A stretch of DNA of 64,000 bases from Bombyx mori (taxonomy: Eukaryota; Arthropoda; Insecta; Lepidoptera; Bombycidae), in assembly GCF_030269925.1 (NCBI RefSeq), contig NC_085133.1, positions 9,382,001-9,446,000 of the forward strand. The letters run 5' to 3'. Shown piece after piece: positions 1-10,732 of the stretch (the stretch's first letter is position 1; each line of letters starts with the position of its first letter). A program made the position numbers and the translations under genes. The notes beneath the pieces were generated by a model, which worked only from the letters and a program-made list of their open reading frames with translations, searched no databases and was not told where the DNA came from.

Positions 1-40
1 CATCCGTAAAAACCACTGTAGATTTATATATTAGTATAGA
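1..40 (-). mobile_element. Helitron end (partial, cut by window edge)
   Basis: The first 40 bases match the terminal bases of the Helitron-like element at 29132-29381 (CATCCGTAAAAACCACTG then TTAGTATAGA). The element's 5' TC end is at 39-40 on the minus strand, followed by the expected T. The rest lies outside the window. Confidence 0.7.
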
Positions 41-153
41 TAGTTGCCTCAATTGAAACCCGTGGTCGTCGCGTTTTTAACAGTTTTATCTTTTTGAATC
101 ATCTTAATCATCACATTTGGTTTTGGATAAACAGGAGATCGATGGTTTTAGAG

Positions 154-468
154 CAGCGGTCGGGGAACCGGGGTAAATTACCACAAATGGGGTAAAATAA
201 AATTTTTGGGGGGTAAAAATGAAACTTTAGTCAGTAAAAAGTATATATTGAAGTGAAACTTCTTTAGAATCGTTGTGATTTCAAACCCGATGAAACGAAA
301 TGATATGATATGAAAAAATTATATTTTTTTTTAAATTATCATGGCGGCTATAATATGAAAGATGCTAAAAAGAAACGATTTCGTTTTTTTTTGTTCTTCG
401 CCACGGTGTAATATCAACTTACACAAAAATATTTTGGGGTAACAATTAAAAAAGTTCCCCGACCGCTG
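154..468. mobile_element. hAT-type MITE with 8-bp target site duplication
   Basis: The element has a 15-bp perfect terminal inverted repeat CAGCGGTCGGGGAAC at both ends and is flanked by the direct repeat TTTTAGAG at 146-153 and 469-476. An 8-bp duplication with CAG...CTG ends is typical of hAT transposons. The 315-bp body has no ORF of note, so it is a non-autonomous copy. Confidence 0.85.
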
Positions 469-476
469 TTTTAGAG

Positions 477-1327
477 ATTTGTGCCGTCATGGGTATGAGC
501 AACAGTTTTGGGTGTACTCTGCTGTGAAGTCGAGCTGGTGTCCTCGCGTCTCGAGGTTTGTAGTGGCGCTCGCTGATGTCCACGGGCTCTTGTAGCTGCC
601 CCCGCCCCGCTGACCTCACCCCGTAGTGTGAAGTTAGCTCGGCGGCGTTTCACTGTCGAAAATAAAGTTTTCTTTTTGCAACGCTCATTGATCGTTGTTT
701 TGAAAAAAAAAACAAAAGACATAATATTTTCACAAAAAGTAATTTGTTATTCGTGACCCACCTGTTGTGAGAAAATGTACGTATGAGAAAACTTGAAATC
801 TGTTATAAAAGAAAGGTTTTTAAATAATTGCAGTGTATTTTGTTGTTAGTGTCGTTTTTTTTGTTGCCCTATTGTTGTCCCTGTCTCTTCCAAGCTTAGA
901 GGGAAGCTTGTCACGCTTTTTGAGATGCTGGGAGCTTAGTGTCACACAATATTGATTCTTTAGTGATAAGAAAGATGTAAGTGACTTTTTTAAATTGATT
1001 TGCGTGAGTGCTTGTGTGCGTTACGTTCGCGCCTTTTCTTCGGAAAGATTCTAGAAATTTCTAGAGAAAGAGAGAGTCTAAAGAAAACAAACTAGTGCTC
1101 GGGAATGGCAGTTGTCGTGTTACGTAATATGAATTGGTTTCGGGAATGTTCTCGGTTGACAGACCATTAACACTATGGATGTTGTAGGCAGTGAAAGTCT
1201 TAAAGCAAGTCTGCTCAACCAAACACACTTCGAATGTTCCGCCCAAGGAAAACAACAATAGAAACATACCAGTTTTTGCTTAGTGTGTTTAGTTTTTAAC
1301 GTTCTCGATTGCGTAAAAGTTAACTCA
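477..1327. other. Unassigned stretch with a GC-rich block
   Basis: Bases 480-660 are clearly more GC-rich than the surroundings and are open on the minus strand for 83 codons, but composition is low-complexity (R, T, S, Q) and there are no splice sites I trust. It may be a 5' end of an unrecognised retroelement or an untranslated exon. I recognise nothing in 720-1327. Confidence 0.3.
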
Positions 1328-1675
1328 TTTTTTTTGTTTTTTTCTACCTAAGCTGAGAGCCTTGAGAGGCTATTTCAGCGTAACCTTTACTAGTAGGTGA
1401 GCTCACGGGGCTCAAACCTGACGACGTTGCTAACACGAACCCTAGCAAGAGCCGTGCTTGGCAGAATCTACCACCGGATCGGAAACGCGACCCACTGAGA
1501 AGATCCGACGAGAAACTCAGTGGGTTGTGTCTGTGGGTTAATCTACTCGTCGAGGCCTTCGTCGCAAGCGATGGGTTCGACGGGAACGATGATCGGTGCT
1601 TGAGGTATCTAAAAGCACCGTTAGTGGATCGGGAGGTTCCGAAATGACGTGTTTGGGGCGACGTCGACTGCTTTC
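1328..1675 (-). mobile_element. LINE-A 3' end (5'-truncated non-LTR element)
   Basis: Poly-T (poly-A of the element) followed by CTACCTAAGCTGAGAGCC and the conserved body with GAATCTACCACCGGATCGG and AGAAACTCAGTGGGTTG. This family recurs about a dozen times in the window, always ending at the same poly-A side and truncated at various points at the other. That pattern is diagnostic of target-primed retrotransposition. Confidence 0.75.
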
Positions 1676-1827
1676 CTATCTCGCAGGAACGGGAATGTCA
1701 AATTTGTATGCATTCGGAACAGCACCCCTAACGGCAAACGTAGGTAAAAGTTCCAACTCCATACAAATGCAACTTTTACGTTATCGAGAACTTTAACACC
1801 GAAGTTACTTTGATTGTAACAATTATG

Positions 1828-2256
1828 GTAGTTTTCCAATGACAGCACAAGAGCGCATTATGCGGCATAATGCTCAACGTTGAATGTTCCAACTACAGCA
1901 ACGCTTCGCAGAATCGAGCACTCTCAAAAGTACTGCTCTCGCGTGATACTCGCAATCGATACCGACTCAGTGACAGAAAATTGACAAGTGTTTTTTCTTT
2001 AAGTTAGCATTGATCGAAATTTTGTTTATATTATCGTTGGTAATATTATTTAATGTTGAAAAAAAATGTAAGGTTTTCGTTTCGTCGTAGTTTCTTAGAA
2101 ATAATCAATGTTAATTAAAACTGTGCTAACTTAGCGCACTCTGCTGATGCATTTGAAAACTAATTCACGTTCCAATTAAGCTTCAACATAAATCGGCATT
2201 CTGCGTCACTGAGTCGCATTATGCTCTGTAATGCTCTGTAATTGGAAAACTTGGAA
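1828..2256. mobile_element. Possible MITE with imperfect inverted ends
   Basis: GTTTTCCAATGACAG near 1833 is matched in inverse orientation by CTGTAATTGGAAAAC near 2235-2250, and GCATTATGCG also occurs near both ends. The repeats are imperfect and no clear target duplication is visible. Confidence 0.35.
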
Positions 2257-2593
2257 AACTACTTATATTATGCATTTGGTATTAATTAGATTTTTATTTG
2301 AAGATGCGTGTTATTTCGTTACAAAATCAATATGATTTATGTGGTGCAAGTAGCCAGCTCTATTATCGTTTTAATGATCAACATTACATTATATCGAATT
2401 TTAATAGCGCAAGGTTTATTTCAATTTGTACAGTCAGGGGCCCGCCAAAATGTCGTATGTCTTATTTCAAAAAGCCTTAAACTACACCCCAATTTTTTTT
2501 TTATATTTTTGCGGGTAGGTGATACGTGATAATACGTGTCAGTTATGAGGGTATAAGAAAAATACTAAAGCTCTCGAACATAATTATATATGA
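2257..2593. other. AT-rich stretch without recognisable features
   Basis: Short overlapping ORFs of 60-73 codons occur in two frames but lack coding character and splice sites. I see no repeat family here. Confidence 0.3.
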
Positions 2594-2800
2594 CTAGCGA
2601 CCCGCCCTCGCTTCGCTTCGGAAACATTAAAACACACGAAACCAAAAAAAAAATAAAAAATAAAATAAAAAAGTAGCCTATGTTCATCAGGGACAATCTC
2701 GGCTTCTAATGGAAAAAGAATTTTTCAAATCGGTCCAGTAGTTTCGGAGCCTATTCGAAACAAACAAACAAATCTTTCCTCTTTATAATATTAGTATAGA
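2594..2800 (-). mobile_element. Lep1-like non-autonomous Helitron
   Basis: Reads CTAGCGACCCGCCCTCGC at one end and TTTATAATATTAGTATAGA at the other, with GGTCCAGTAGTTTCGGAGCC internally. The element has the 5'-TC and CTAG-3' ends of Helitrons and sits between A and T (2593 and 2801 on the plus strand). Confidence 0.8.
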
Positions 2801-3341
2801 TTCAGCCATTTAAGAGATTCGTCGGAACAAATATCAAATGAAATATATTAAAAGTTCGGCATATATTTTCGATTGATCACTCGTAAATGTAATGCAGGAG
2901 AAAATTGATAATTTGATGCCGTCGCACAGTTTTTTTTTTCTTTCTGCATTTAATACGTATAGTCGTTTCATGATGATGCCTATACAAGCTTGGACTTTTT
3001 TTTTTGCGTAGGATGGATAGCAAATTTGGAAGAAGTACGTCTTACTGTGTAATTATTTCAATGGTGTAAAATATAGGCCTCAGTTTTTTGGATAATCAAG
3101 CAGATATCTTTTAAATGGTCACAATACACATTTCCTTCATGGCACTCTTAAAATTAGTCGTTAATATATGAAACGTGGAAAGATATAAATATTTCTCACT
3201 TCACAGACACAGGGTGTGGTTTTTTAAACTGTAAATGTTTTCAATCTGCTATAGTTTGTTTCACAAAATAGATGTTAAGGTTTTTAATGTGTACAAATGC
3301 GCCGGTGTATACTCTTTTTATATAGTTAAATTAATAATGAT
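2801..3341. other. AT-rich unique stretch
   Basis: No ORF, repeat family or inverted repeat that I can recognise. Confidence 0.3.
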
Positions 3342-4079
3342 CCTTTTGCCTGCCATGTAGGTCACCGGTGCCCTACGCGGCGCACTGAAGTAATTATATT
3401 GACTAGTGGTCCCTTGGTAGTCGAAATTCGACTATAATTAATTAAAATTATAACTTTGTACACTGATATGATTCTATTGTCAAAGACTATTCTATACTAA
3501 TACTTCTATAATCACAGATTTCGCCAAGACTACACTATATACTAATATTAATAAAGACAAACAATATCTAATCTATTCTCAATTTGACCACAGACTTTAA
3601 GCAATAAGAAAAGTTTGGCAATAAACAAATAGTATGCATGCGTGTGTGTGTCAAATACATGGTAGTGTATGTAATGTTTTTTTTTATTATTTAAAGTATT
3701 TTTTAAGCATAATTAAAACAAATATTAACATTCTGCATTCCTTCTTTATATTCTCTATAAGTGTGGGAAAGTTCAGACGTCCGCGCAATTTTCCTAAAAA
3801 GGCGTACAAAGTTTTTGCTTCACGTATTAATATATAGATTTCTCTCATCGTTCTTACTAAGGCGACAAAATATCTACGAGTATAGTAGATTCTGGGGAAG
3901 CCGAATCCGAAGATGGTTAGAATGAATCTATTTCTAAGAGATCTAAAATACTAAAATATAAATTAAGAACAAAAGAAACAAAACAAAGTTAGATAATCCA
4001 AGCGCTTAGTAACAGAAATCGATATAATTACTTCAATGCGCCGCGTAGGGCACCGGTGACCTACACGGCGGTCAAAAGG
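3342..4079. mobile_element. Inverted-repeat DNA element interrupted by a Helitron
   Basis: About 55-bp terminal inverted repeats: left starts CCTTTTGCCTGCCATGTAGG, right (reverse complement) CCTTTTGACCGCCGTGTAGG; both contain GTCACCGGTGCCCTACGCGG. The interior shares GGCGACA..AATATCTA..GTAGA and GATTC/GAATCCGAAGAT with the second copy near 37195-38575. The Helitron at 3403-3838 splits this copy. No target duplication is evident, so the superfamily is undecided. Confidence 0.7.
3403..3838 (-). mobile_element. Helitron (R-type family), nested
   Basis: Begins CTAGTGGTCCC and ends TATTAATATATAGA on the plus strand, the reverse complement of TCTATATATTAATA...CTAG. Sibling copies are at 47842-48260, 50477-50906 and 59547-59965. 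A fragment of the same family forms part of the 546-bp tandem unit near 52-56 kb. Confidence 0.75.
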
Positions 4080-4257
4080 TAAGAGAGTAGTTTCATAGTG
4101 AAACGCTATAATTGTGTGAAAATATGTCATGATTTTCAATTTGCAATACTATTATTACGAAACTTAATCTTCTATCGAATTAACATTTTAATTTGATCGT
4201 ATTAAATATAACGAGTGAAGTGCGTCTTCTGAATGAGTTTCTCATTAAATATTTTTA

Positions 4258-4636
4258 AGCTATTGCATAGCTTTTATCGCGGGCTTTGAGCGCGGCGACC
4301 GAATCAAGAAATTCCGTAACGAAAATAAAACCTAACACCCCCCACTCTGCTTACCATGTAGATCGCGTTCAACACATTCACAAGTTGCGCTTGTGCAGTG
4401 TTTGTTAATAAGCGCGCGGCGTGACGTCGCACTGCATGCGCATCATGAAAAATCTGCCTATCTCTCTCTCGCGCGGTCTGGTTTATGAGTGTGAAGGGGA
4501 TAGTTAATGTTTTGCTTTTGTTAATGTTTATAAATATGGCGTGGTCTTATTATATTATTGTGTTAATATTAAATTATTATTGTCTATATATAATTGCATA
4601 AGTTGGTAAAAAATGCTATGCAATAGCTTTACCGCG
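4258..4636. mobile_element. Possible MITE
   Basis: AGCTATTGCATAGCTTTTATCGCGG near 4258 is matched inversely by GCTATGCAATAGCTTTACCGCGG near 4613. The interior contains several GCGC-rich words and no ORF. The target duplication is unclear. Confidence 0.5.
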
Positions 4637-5256
4637 GCAGTCCTCGAGTGCCACACGTGTTTTTTTTTAATTCTAAAACAAAATTCGCAATAATACGCAT
4701 AATACTAATTTATATAATAATATAACAGAAATATAAAGAAACAGTTGTAAGGAATTCGTCCAAAAATCATTTAAATTTAGCCTGGTAATGGTTATTTAGC
4801 GTGTTAGGATTACTTATTGTCTTTCATGTTTGTTTATGACCTTATCAAGTGAAATACATATTTGTAGAATACCAAAGGATATTATAAACAATATGTTCTC
4901 TTAACAGATTTTGTAAATTTTAAGTTTCATAGCGTTCATGTCGGTTAAGGCCATAGGTTTCGGTTATGCTTTGGTAATTTGCGATAAGTCCATGGTTCAC
5001 GGCGCGCCCAAGGAATTTGTCGAACAGACTCGCGTACCTGATATATCCGCATTTGAAATTATTTCTAAATCAATATAATAATTACTATGTACCCGAATTT
5101 GTTGATTAATGAAATATTAGAATTTTAACATTATTTCTTTTCATAGCTTCGAAATGTGATAGAGGCTAATGTCAACGCCAAAATCAGATGTGCGCGTTAC
5201 GGCCGCCGCTAAATATTTGCCTTCGGGTTCCATTTAGGGCTGAACTTCTTTTCATA
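4637..5256. other. AT-rich unique stretch
   Basis: No supported gene or repeat. A GCGGCGACC-like motif seen at 4290 and the sequence TTACGGCCGCCGC at 5194 are isolated. Confidence 0.3.
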
Positions 5257-5497
5257 TCGACGCTTGAAAGGCAAATATGACTAAGCGACAATAACTACTT
5301 TGTACATTAATAATAGGCAATAACCATATTCGATGGGCAAAAAAATATATTTCTAGGTCTATTAAAATCATTTCAATCCTACAGCTACTAGCTAGATTCA
5401 TTAAAATAAATTTTGTTTTCAAATATTTCAACTTTAAATTAGTCTACTGTAAAGTTCACGCATTGTCGCTTAGTCACGTTTGCCTTTCAAGCGTCGA
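5257..5497. mobile_element. TA-flanked MITE (Tc1/mariner-type candidate)
   Basis: Ends TCGACGCTTGAAAGGCAAA and its inverse TTTGCCTTTCAAGCGTCGA form about 38-bp terminal inverted repeats including ACTAAGCGACAAT. TA dinucleotides flank both ends (5255-5256 and 5498-5499). At 241 bp it is too short for a transposase. Confidence 0.75.
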
Positions 5498-6616
5498 TAT
5501 ATTTTGCTAAAAGATTTTTTGAAAAAGAAAGAGTACCTTATTAATTAAGTGTGTACACAGAATCATAATTCAGTCAATGCTAAATTCAAAGCAAAATAGT
5601 TTTAAATGGTTATTTATAAATGTTATTAAATTATTAAAAACGTTATGCTTGAGCGCGCTAAGACACTTCTAATCGAACTGCGCAATAGTCTGTATTCTGA
5701 CGCTCCGCACTTTATATGCAAAAATAAACAGTCGATCTATCGACGCTTCGCGCTCAATGGATTAAAACTACTTCTTCAGTTTAATCTCGCGTTTATTGTT
5801 AATATATCATATAATATTATCTCCAACGTCCCGAATACTTTATATATTCCGTTGTCTAACAGACGACAAATGTGGTGTTTAGTTTTGGTTAATAATAATA
5901 ACTTATCATTGATAAGTTATTGGTCTTGATGCTATATTGTACTTTAAGACTATGAATATAGTACTATATGTTTGTAGCGTGTTTCTTGTTACTCCACTTT
6001 AAGTTGAGAAACTTTTTCATAGAAGATTATCTTATAAACCAATACGGTATTCTTTGAAGTTGATTTTGTCTGATTGCACGATCTTATATCAGTGTAGGCG
6101 TTGATGACGTTGCCAAACATTTATAATTAACGATATATTTTGACGTCACATTTTTATTGTAATGAACATGGGAAATTGAATGAACAGTATTTAAATTTAA
6201 GCTTCACGAAACTCTCCCTCGTTGATAGATATATGATATCGTGCTGTCTTATATTTTGTTGAAGAGAAATATATATATACGTGGATGTACATATTTGAAT
6301 TGTTTGTCAGTATAGAACACGAATGGAACTTGTGATTGACAGCGGGAGCGTTACGTCAGATATGTCAGTGTCAAAGATGACAGTTTATTGATTAATTGTC
6401 GTTTCGATAGTAGAATATAGGAGATACTGACATGTATATAATTATATTTTTTTCAAAGGATTTTTTAATGGAAATCTCAGAGTATACAAATGGAAATGTT
6501 TTAATGATTATGATGTGTTATGTATAATTATGTATGTGTATGTAAATTCGTGATAAACGAATGAGTTTAAAAACACGTATCATGAATTTATCTGTTGTGT
6601 TTTATTCCCCATTAAC
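5498..6616. other. AT-rich unique stretch
   Basis: A 94-codon ORF at 5645-5929 has no recognisable motif and looks fortuitous. A short palindrome AACTTATCATTGATAAGTT lies near 5900. No repeat family recognised. Confidence 0.3.
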
Positions 6617-7057
6617 TTTTTTTTTTTATTGCCTAGATGTGTGGACGAGCTCACAGCCCACCTGGTGTTAAGTGGTTACTGGAACCCATGGACATCTACA
6701 ACGTAAATGCGCCACACACCTTGAGATATAAGTTCTAAGGTCTCAGTATAATTACAACGGCTGCCCCACCCCTTAAACCGAAACGCATTACTGCTTCACG
6801 GCAGAAATAGGCGGGGCGGTGGTACCTACCGGTGCGGACTCACAAGAGGTCCTACCACCAGTAATTACGCAAATTATAATTTTGCGGGTTTTATTTTTAT
6901 TACACGATGTTATTCCTTCACCGTGGAAGTCAATCGTGAACAATGGTTAAGTACGTATTTCTTTAGAAAAATTGGTACCCGCCTGCGGGATTCGAACACC
7001 GTTGCATCGCTACATACGAATGCACCGGACGTCTTATCCTTTAGGCCACGACGACTT
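6617..7057 (-). mobile_element. Bm1 SINE, near full length
   Basis: Read on the minus strand it starts with a tRNA-like head (GTGGCCTAAAGGATAAGACG as A-box region, GTGTTCGAATCCCGC-like B box), then the Bm1 body ending GTGGGCTGTGAGCTCGTCC and a poly-A tail. It is head-to-head with the copy at 7083-7338. Confidence 0.85.
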
Positions 7058-7082
7058 CATACTTACTTAAACTTAAACTTTT

Positions 7083-7338
7083 TTACCGGTGGTAGGATCT
7101 CTTGTGAGTCTGCACCGGTAGGTACCACCACCCTGCCTATTTCTGCGTGAAGCAGTAACCGTACAACCGTAGCTTCGGTTTGAAGGGTGGGGCAGCTGTT
7201 GTAACTATACTTGAGACCTTAGAACTTATATCTCAAGGTGGGTGGCGCATTTACGTTGTAAATGTCTATGGGCTCCAGTAACCACTTAACACCAGGTGGG
7301 CTGTGAGCTCGTCCACCCATGTAAGCAATAAAAAAAAA
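7083..7338 (+). mobile_element. Bm1 SINE, 5'-truncated
   Basis: Starts at CCGGTGGTAGGATCTC, the commonest truncation point in this window, and ends GTAAGCAATAAAAAAAA. It lies 25 bp from the head of an inverted full-length copy. Confidence 0.85.
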
Positions 7339-7568
7339 CAAATTTGGCTCTAATTTTTTTTTAAATCGTTTTAATTTGCTTATTTGAATCTTTGGCTAAT
7401 AAGTTTGCCGACCTCTGGTACAGAGAGAGAAGAACGCTCTCTCGCGGCTTGCTGCCTGATTCAGCAAAATGGTGCCCCAGCAAAAGTCCTCGACATCAAT
7501 CTGCTACCTGGCTGCTTTTAGGTTCTTCAATCGCCGCTCATGGACGTCGGTAATGCCACAAAATGGGG

Positions 7569-7800
7569 CAGTTTTTTTCCCTACCTAAGTTGATAGCCTT
7601 CAGAGGCTATTTTAGCGTAACCTTAACTAGTAGGTGAGCTAAAACGAACCCTAACAAGAGCCGTGCTTCGCAGAATCCACGCGACCCACTGAGAAGATCG
7701 ACGAGAAACTCAGTGGGCTGAGTCTGTGGGTTAATTTACTCGTCGAGCCCTTCGTCACAAGCGACGGGTTCGACGAGAACGATGCCCGGACAGGATGGGG
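7569..7800 (-). mobile_element. LINE-A 3' end, internally deleted
   Basis: CTACCTAAGTTGATAGCC start, then AGATCGACGAGAAACTCAG and GTCGAGCCCTTCGTCACAAG. A block around the GGGGCTCAAACC motif and the ACCACCGGATCGG motif is missing relative to other copies. Confidence 0.7.
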
Positions 7801-7911
7801 CTGAGTCAAGCGCTGCCTATAGTTTAGTATTCTAACTCGCAACTTACCTGCCTTTTCTCTCACCGGTCATCTTTCGCGAAGCAGTTAAATAAGTTAATAT
7901 TTCATTTTGAT

Positions 7912-8040
7912 TTAAAGACCTTACAACTTATGTCTCAAGGTGGGTGGCGGCATTTGCGTTGTCTATGGGCTTTGGTAACTACTTAACATCAGGTGGGCCG
8001 TGAGTTCGTCCATCCATCTTGTCAATAAATATAAAAAAAA
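7912..8040 (+). mobile_element. Bm1 SINE fragment (3' end)
   Basis: Only the last about 125 bp of Bm1 with tail; AAGGTGGGTGGCGGCATTTG and CAGGTGGGCCGTGAGTTCG are diagnostic. Confidence 0.75.
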
Positions 8041-8354
8041 TGTATTAAACTGGAACATAAGGTAAGGGTGGGGGTGAGTAATAAAAGTCTATTAATAAAT
8101 ACAATAGTTTTTATAATTTAGATATTACGAAATTTAAAAAAGGCGTTCTTTGGTTAATTAATTTATTAACTAAAATATTTTACCGTTACATAATATACAT
8201 TAGTGATGAATAGTATTCATTTAAATTTACATTTTACGAATTCCTAACTCTACACTTACGTGATTTAAAAACATTTTTATTACAATATCAAGATTGCACT
8301 AATACGCGTCAAGACGAGTCCTGAAGCTCGTCTTTTGAATTGTGGGCGTAATTA

Positions 8355-8398
8355 AATTGTTATTGTATTGTATTGTATTGTATATATTATATTGTAAT
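8355..8398. repeat. (TTGTA)n microsatellite
   Basis: Five or six units of TTGTA followed by TATATTATATTGTA. Confidence 0.7.
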
Positions 8399-8628
8399 TA
8401 AATTGTAATTTAAAATGCTTATCCCTAACCTACTGAACTCCAGAACAAGTCTGCTACCGCACGGGCGTGTGGGCTGTAAAATATGATGTGCATTTATTGT
8501 TCTCACATTTTGGGGGCTTAGTTTTCAATTCGAAATTATGCTTCAATATAAGCTTCGGCATTGACGTTTTTATATATATGAAAATTGGTAATCGTTTATT
8601 ATCAAGTGGCCGTGAATTGTAGTGCGTA

Positions 8629-9464
8629 AAGGCAGATTTATATTGAGTCAGTAACTAACGTCAGTGCTGGCGCCGAAAACTGACCCATACGATTTATACG
8701 CAGTCAGTATTTCGTCAGTAGTCGAGGATATTTCTTATGGTGTACACACGTTCGTAAAGTCAGTGTGGAAAAATGAATTCTCGAAAACAACGAAAAATTA
8801 CGAGTTAATAATTTGTTGAAAAAATGTACCTTTGTGATGATGCAAGAACTAACTGGTATGTTAGAAGAAATATCTAAAAAGAAGCGAATTTGGGTAAGAG
8901 GATGGATAGGTGACAGCAATACAAACTGGCTTTGACAATGATGTCAAAAGACTGATGATTTGCTTATGAAGTTATCAAACTCTATTCAGCGTCAAGACAC
9001 ATTTATGAGAGACGCCTTGCCAGCCAATATTTTGTAATGTTGTTGCGCGCATTTCTTTATTCCTATAATTTTGTGATTTATTATTCCACAAGCATTCATT
9101 ATTGCGGTATAGTTGCAATAATCTTTAAGTTCGCCGTGTCGTTTACTTTTCGCGTCACTTTGTGATGTGGTGCAACGCAGCGTGGTCACCGTACAATAAA
9201 GCGGAAGCGACTGACTTCTCGAATATATTAAGTTTATAATCTATGGACTGAGTGACTTTGGCATTTACACGGCGTCAGTAGCGCTGGCGTGGGTGGCGGG
9301 GGGAGCGGACTGACGCCGAAAAATATGAAGCGGGAATACTGAAGTCAGTACTGACGCGACAGTACTGTACTGACTAGAAATCAATTTACACGATGGCGAT
9401 GCTAGGTCAGCACTGACTCGGTAGTGCACTGACGTTAGTTACTGACACAATATAAATCTGCCTT
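8629..9464. mobile_element. 836-bp TA-flanked DNA element with GTCAGT subterminal motifs
   Basis: Terminal inverted repeats of about 38 bp: AAGGCAGATTTATATTGAGT at left and its inverse at right, continuing through AACTAACGTCAGTGC. TA flanks both ends (8627-8628, 9465-9466). Both subterminal zones are crowded with GTCAGT/ACTGAC hexamers, which may be transposase sites. No transposase ORF is visible inside. It ends about 50 bp beyond the stop codon of the MFS gene. Confidence 0.7.
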
Positions 9465-9512
9465 TAGCCAACAAAAGACGAACAGTAAAAAAAACTAAGA
9501 AGAAAAACTCTG

Positions 9513-10732
9513 TTACTCGAAACAGTCGAATTTATTTCCGTCTGTCAATTTTGGATAACATATATATTTCTCATTATCCATTGTATAGTCTATATTTTGA
9601 AAGCAAATATTAATGCCAATGTTCACGATGCGTTCTTCAATGTTTTTCAGAGTTTTACCTCTAGTTTCGGGTAATATAAAATACAGAACCAACAAACAAA
9701 ATGTAACAATGATTAGAGAAACAATTAAGACGACATACAATTTAACGTTTACAATTAGATGAGGGAATACATAAATACTAATTTTCGTAATCAAAAAACC
9801 GATGATATTTGATAAAAATAGACAGGTACCTTTGTATTTCATTGGTATTATTTCGGCCATTAGTATTGTTGGTAAATACGTGCACACGAAAAAAGCGGCC
9901 ACAAAATAAATGAAAAGCAGACATGGTATTAAATATTGGTCAAGTGATATAATTGTGTTTGCTTGTAAAAAGGAAAGAACGCTTACGATGCCTAATACAC
10001 TGATAGCCGTGGGTCCCATGGTAAAAAGTAAGGAGCGAAAACTCCCGCCAAATGTAAGGTAAACCGACGAAATCAAAAACACAATTGAGAAGATTAAATC
10101 GCTGTAGTACACATAGGAAATATCGCTCATTTTGGCTTCAAAAAAATTCATATAGGACGATGTGCTGCGTCCACTTCCTTCTGACAATATAAAACTAAAA
10201 GTAATTATGATTATCGGCTTGATTAAGTAATTGTAAATTGTCGAAGTTCTCGAATACGATCGAAGCGATTTATTCGAACCGTTTTCATAATTGACCAACT
10301 TGTAATCTTCACTGTCGCACATGTCACCGATAGGTTTCAGGTCTTGCGTAAAACCTATGCATAGACACGAAATACATTGCACGAATAGACAGAGCGACGC
10401 AATCGTGTCGAAATAAAAGAATTTATGTAAAATTACAGATAGGGCGTTACCAAAACGCAGCGCCGATATTTGTAGGAAAATACACCCCGCTCTGCAATTG
10501 GGATGAATGTATTCTCCTAATAAGCAAGCGGTGAGTACAACCATAGCCGCTTCATTGAAAGCGAAGTAATGTTTGATGTAAACGCTGACCTCTTTGGTCG
10601 ATGTGTATAAAATAATTATCATAATAATCCCCTGGGAAACTGCTAAGATAGCGAATCCAAGTTTTCTTCCGGATTTCATTAGCATCGTTCCCAAACAGTA
10701 TCCTAATATCGCAGCGAAGTTCGTGTTTTGTT
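9513..10732 (-). CDS. MFS sugar-transporter-like protein, terminal exon
   Basis: This is the last exon of a membrane transporter of the major facilitator superfamily, sugar/trehalose transporter type. The frame is open from the splice acceptor (TTTTTTTTGGAATTTCAG, exon starting at 10732) to TAA at 9513, about 406 residues. Visible hallmarks are a GRK motif after the first segment (TMLMKSGRKLGF), about eleven hydrophobic segments and the family signature PETRGKTL near the C-terminus. There is no ATG at the start of the exon, so an upstream exon must exist; 12021-12144 fits in phase. Oddities: the usual PESPRWL-type motif after the sixth segment is not seen and the central loop is short (about 45 residues, with DLKPIGDMCDSEDYKL), so this is a divergent member. 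Substrate cannot be inferred. Confidence 0.8.

Noticed and set aside
471..722. 83-codon minus-strand ORF
   Set aside because: Rich in R, T, S and Q with poly-A derived phenylalanines near the start; no splice or homology evidence, kept only as an unassigned GC-rich block.
5645..5929. 94-codon ORF
   Set aside because: No motif, no splice sites, low-complexity AT-rich codons and no neighbour context.
10692..10694. TTG as a translation start of the MFS protein
   Set aside because: The codon lies inside an exon that is open back to a good splice acceptor at 10733 and encodes the expected family sequence before it.
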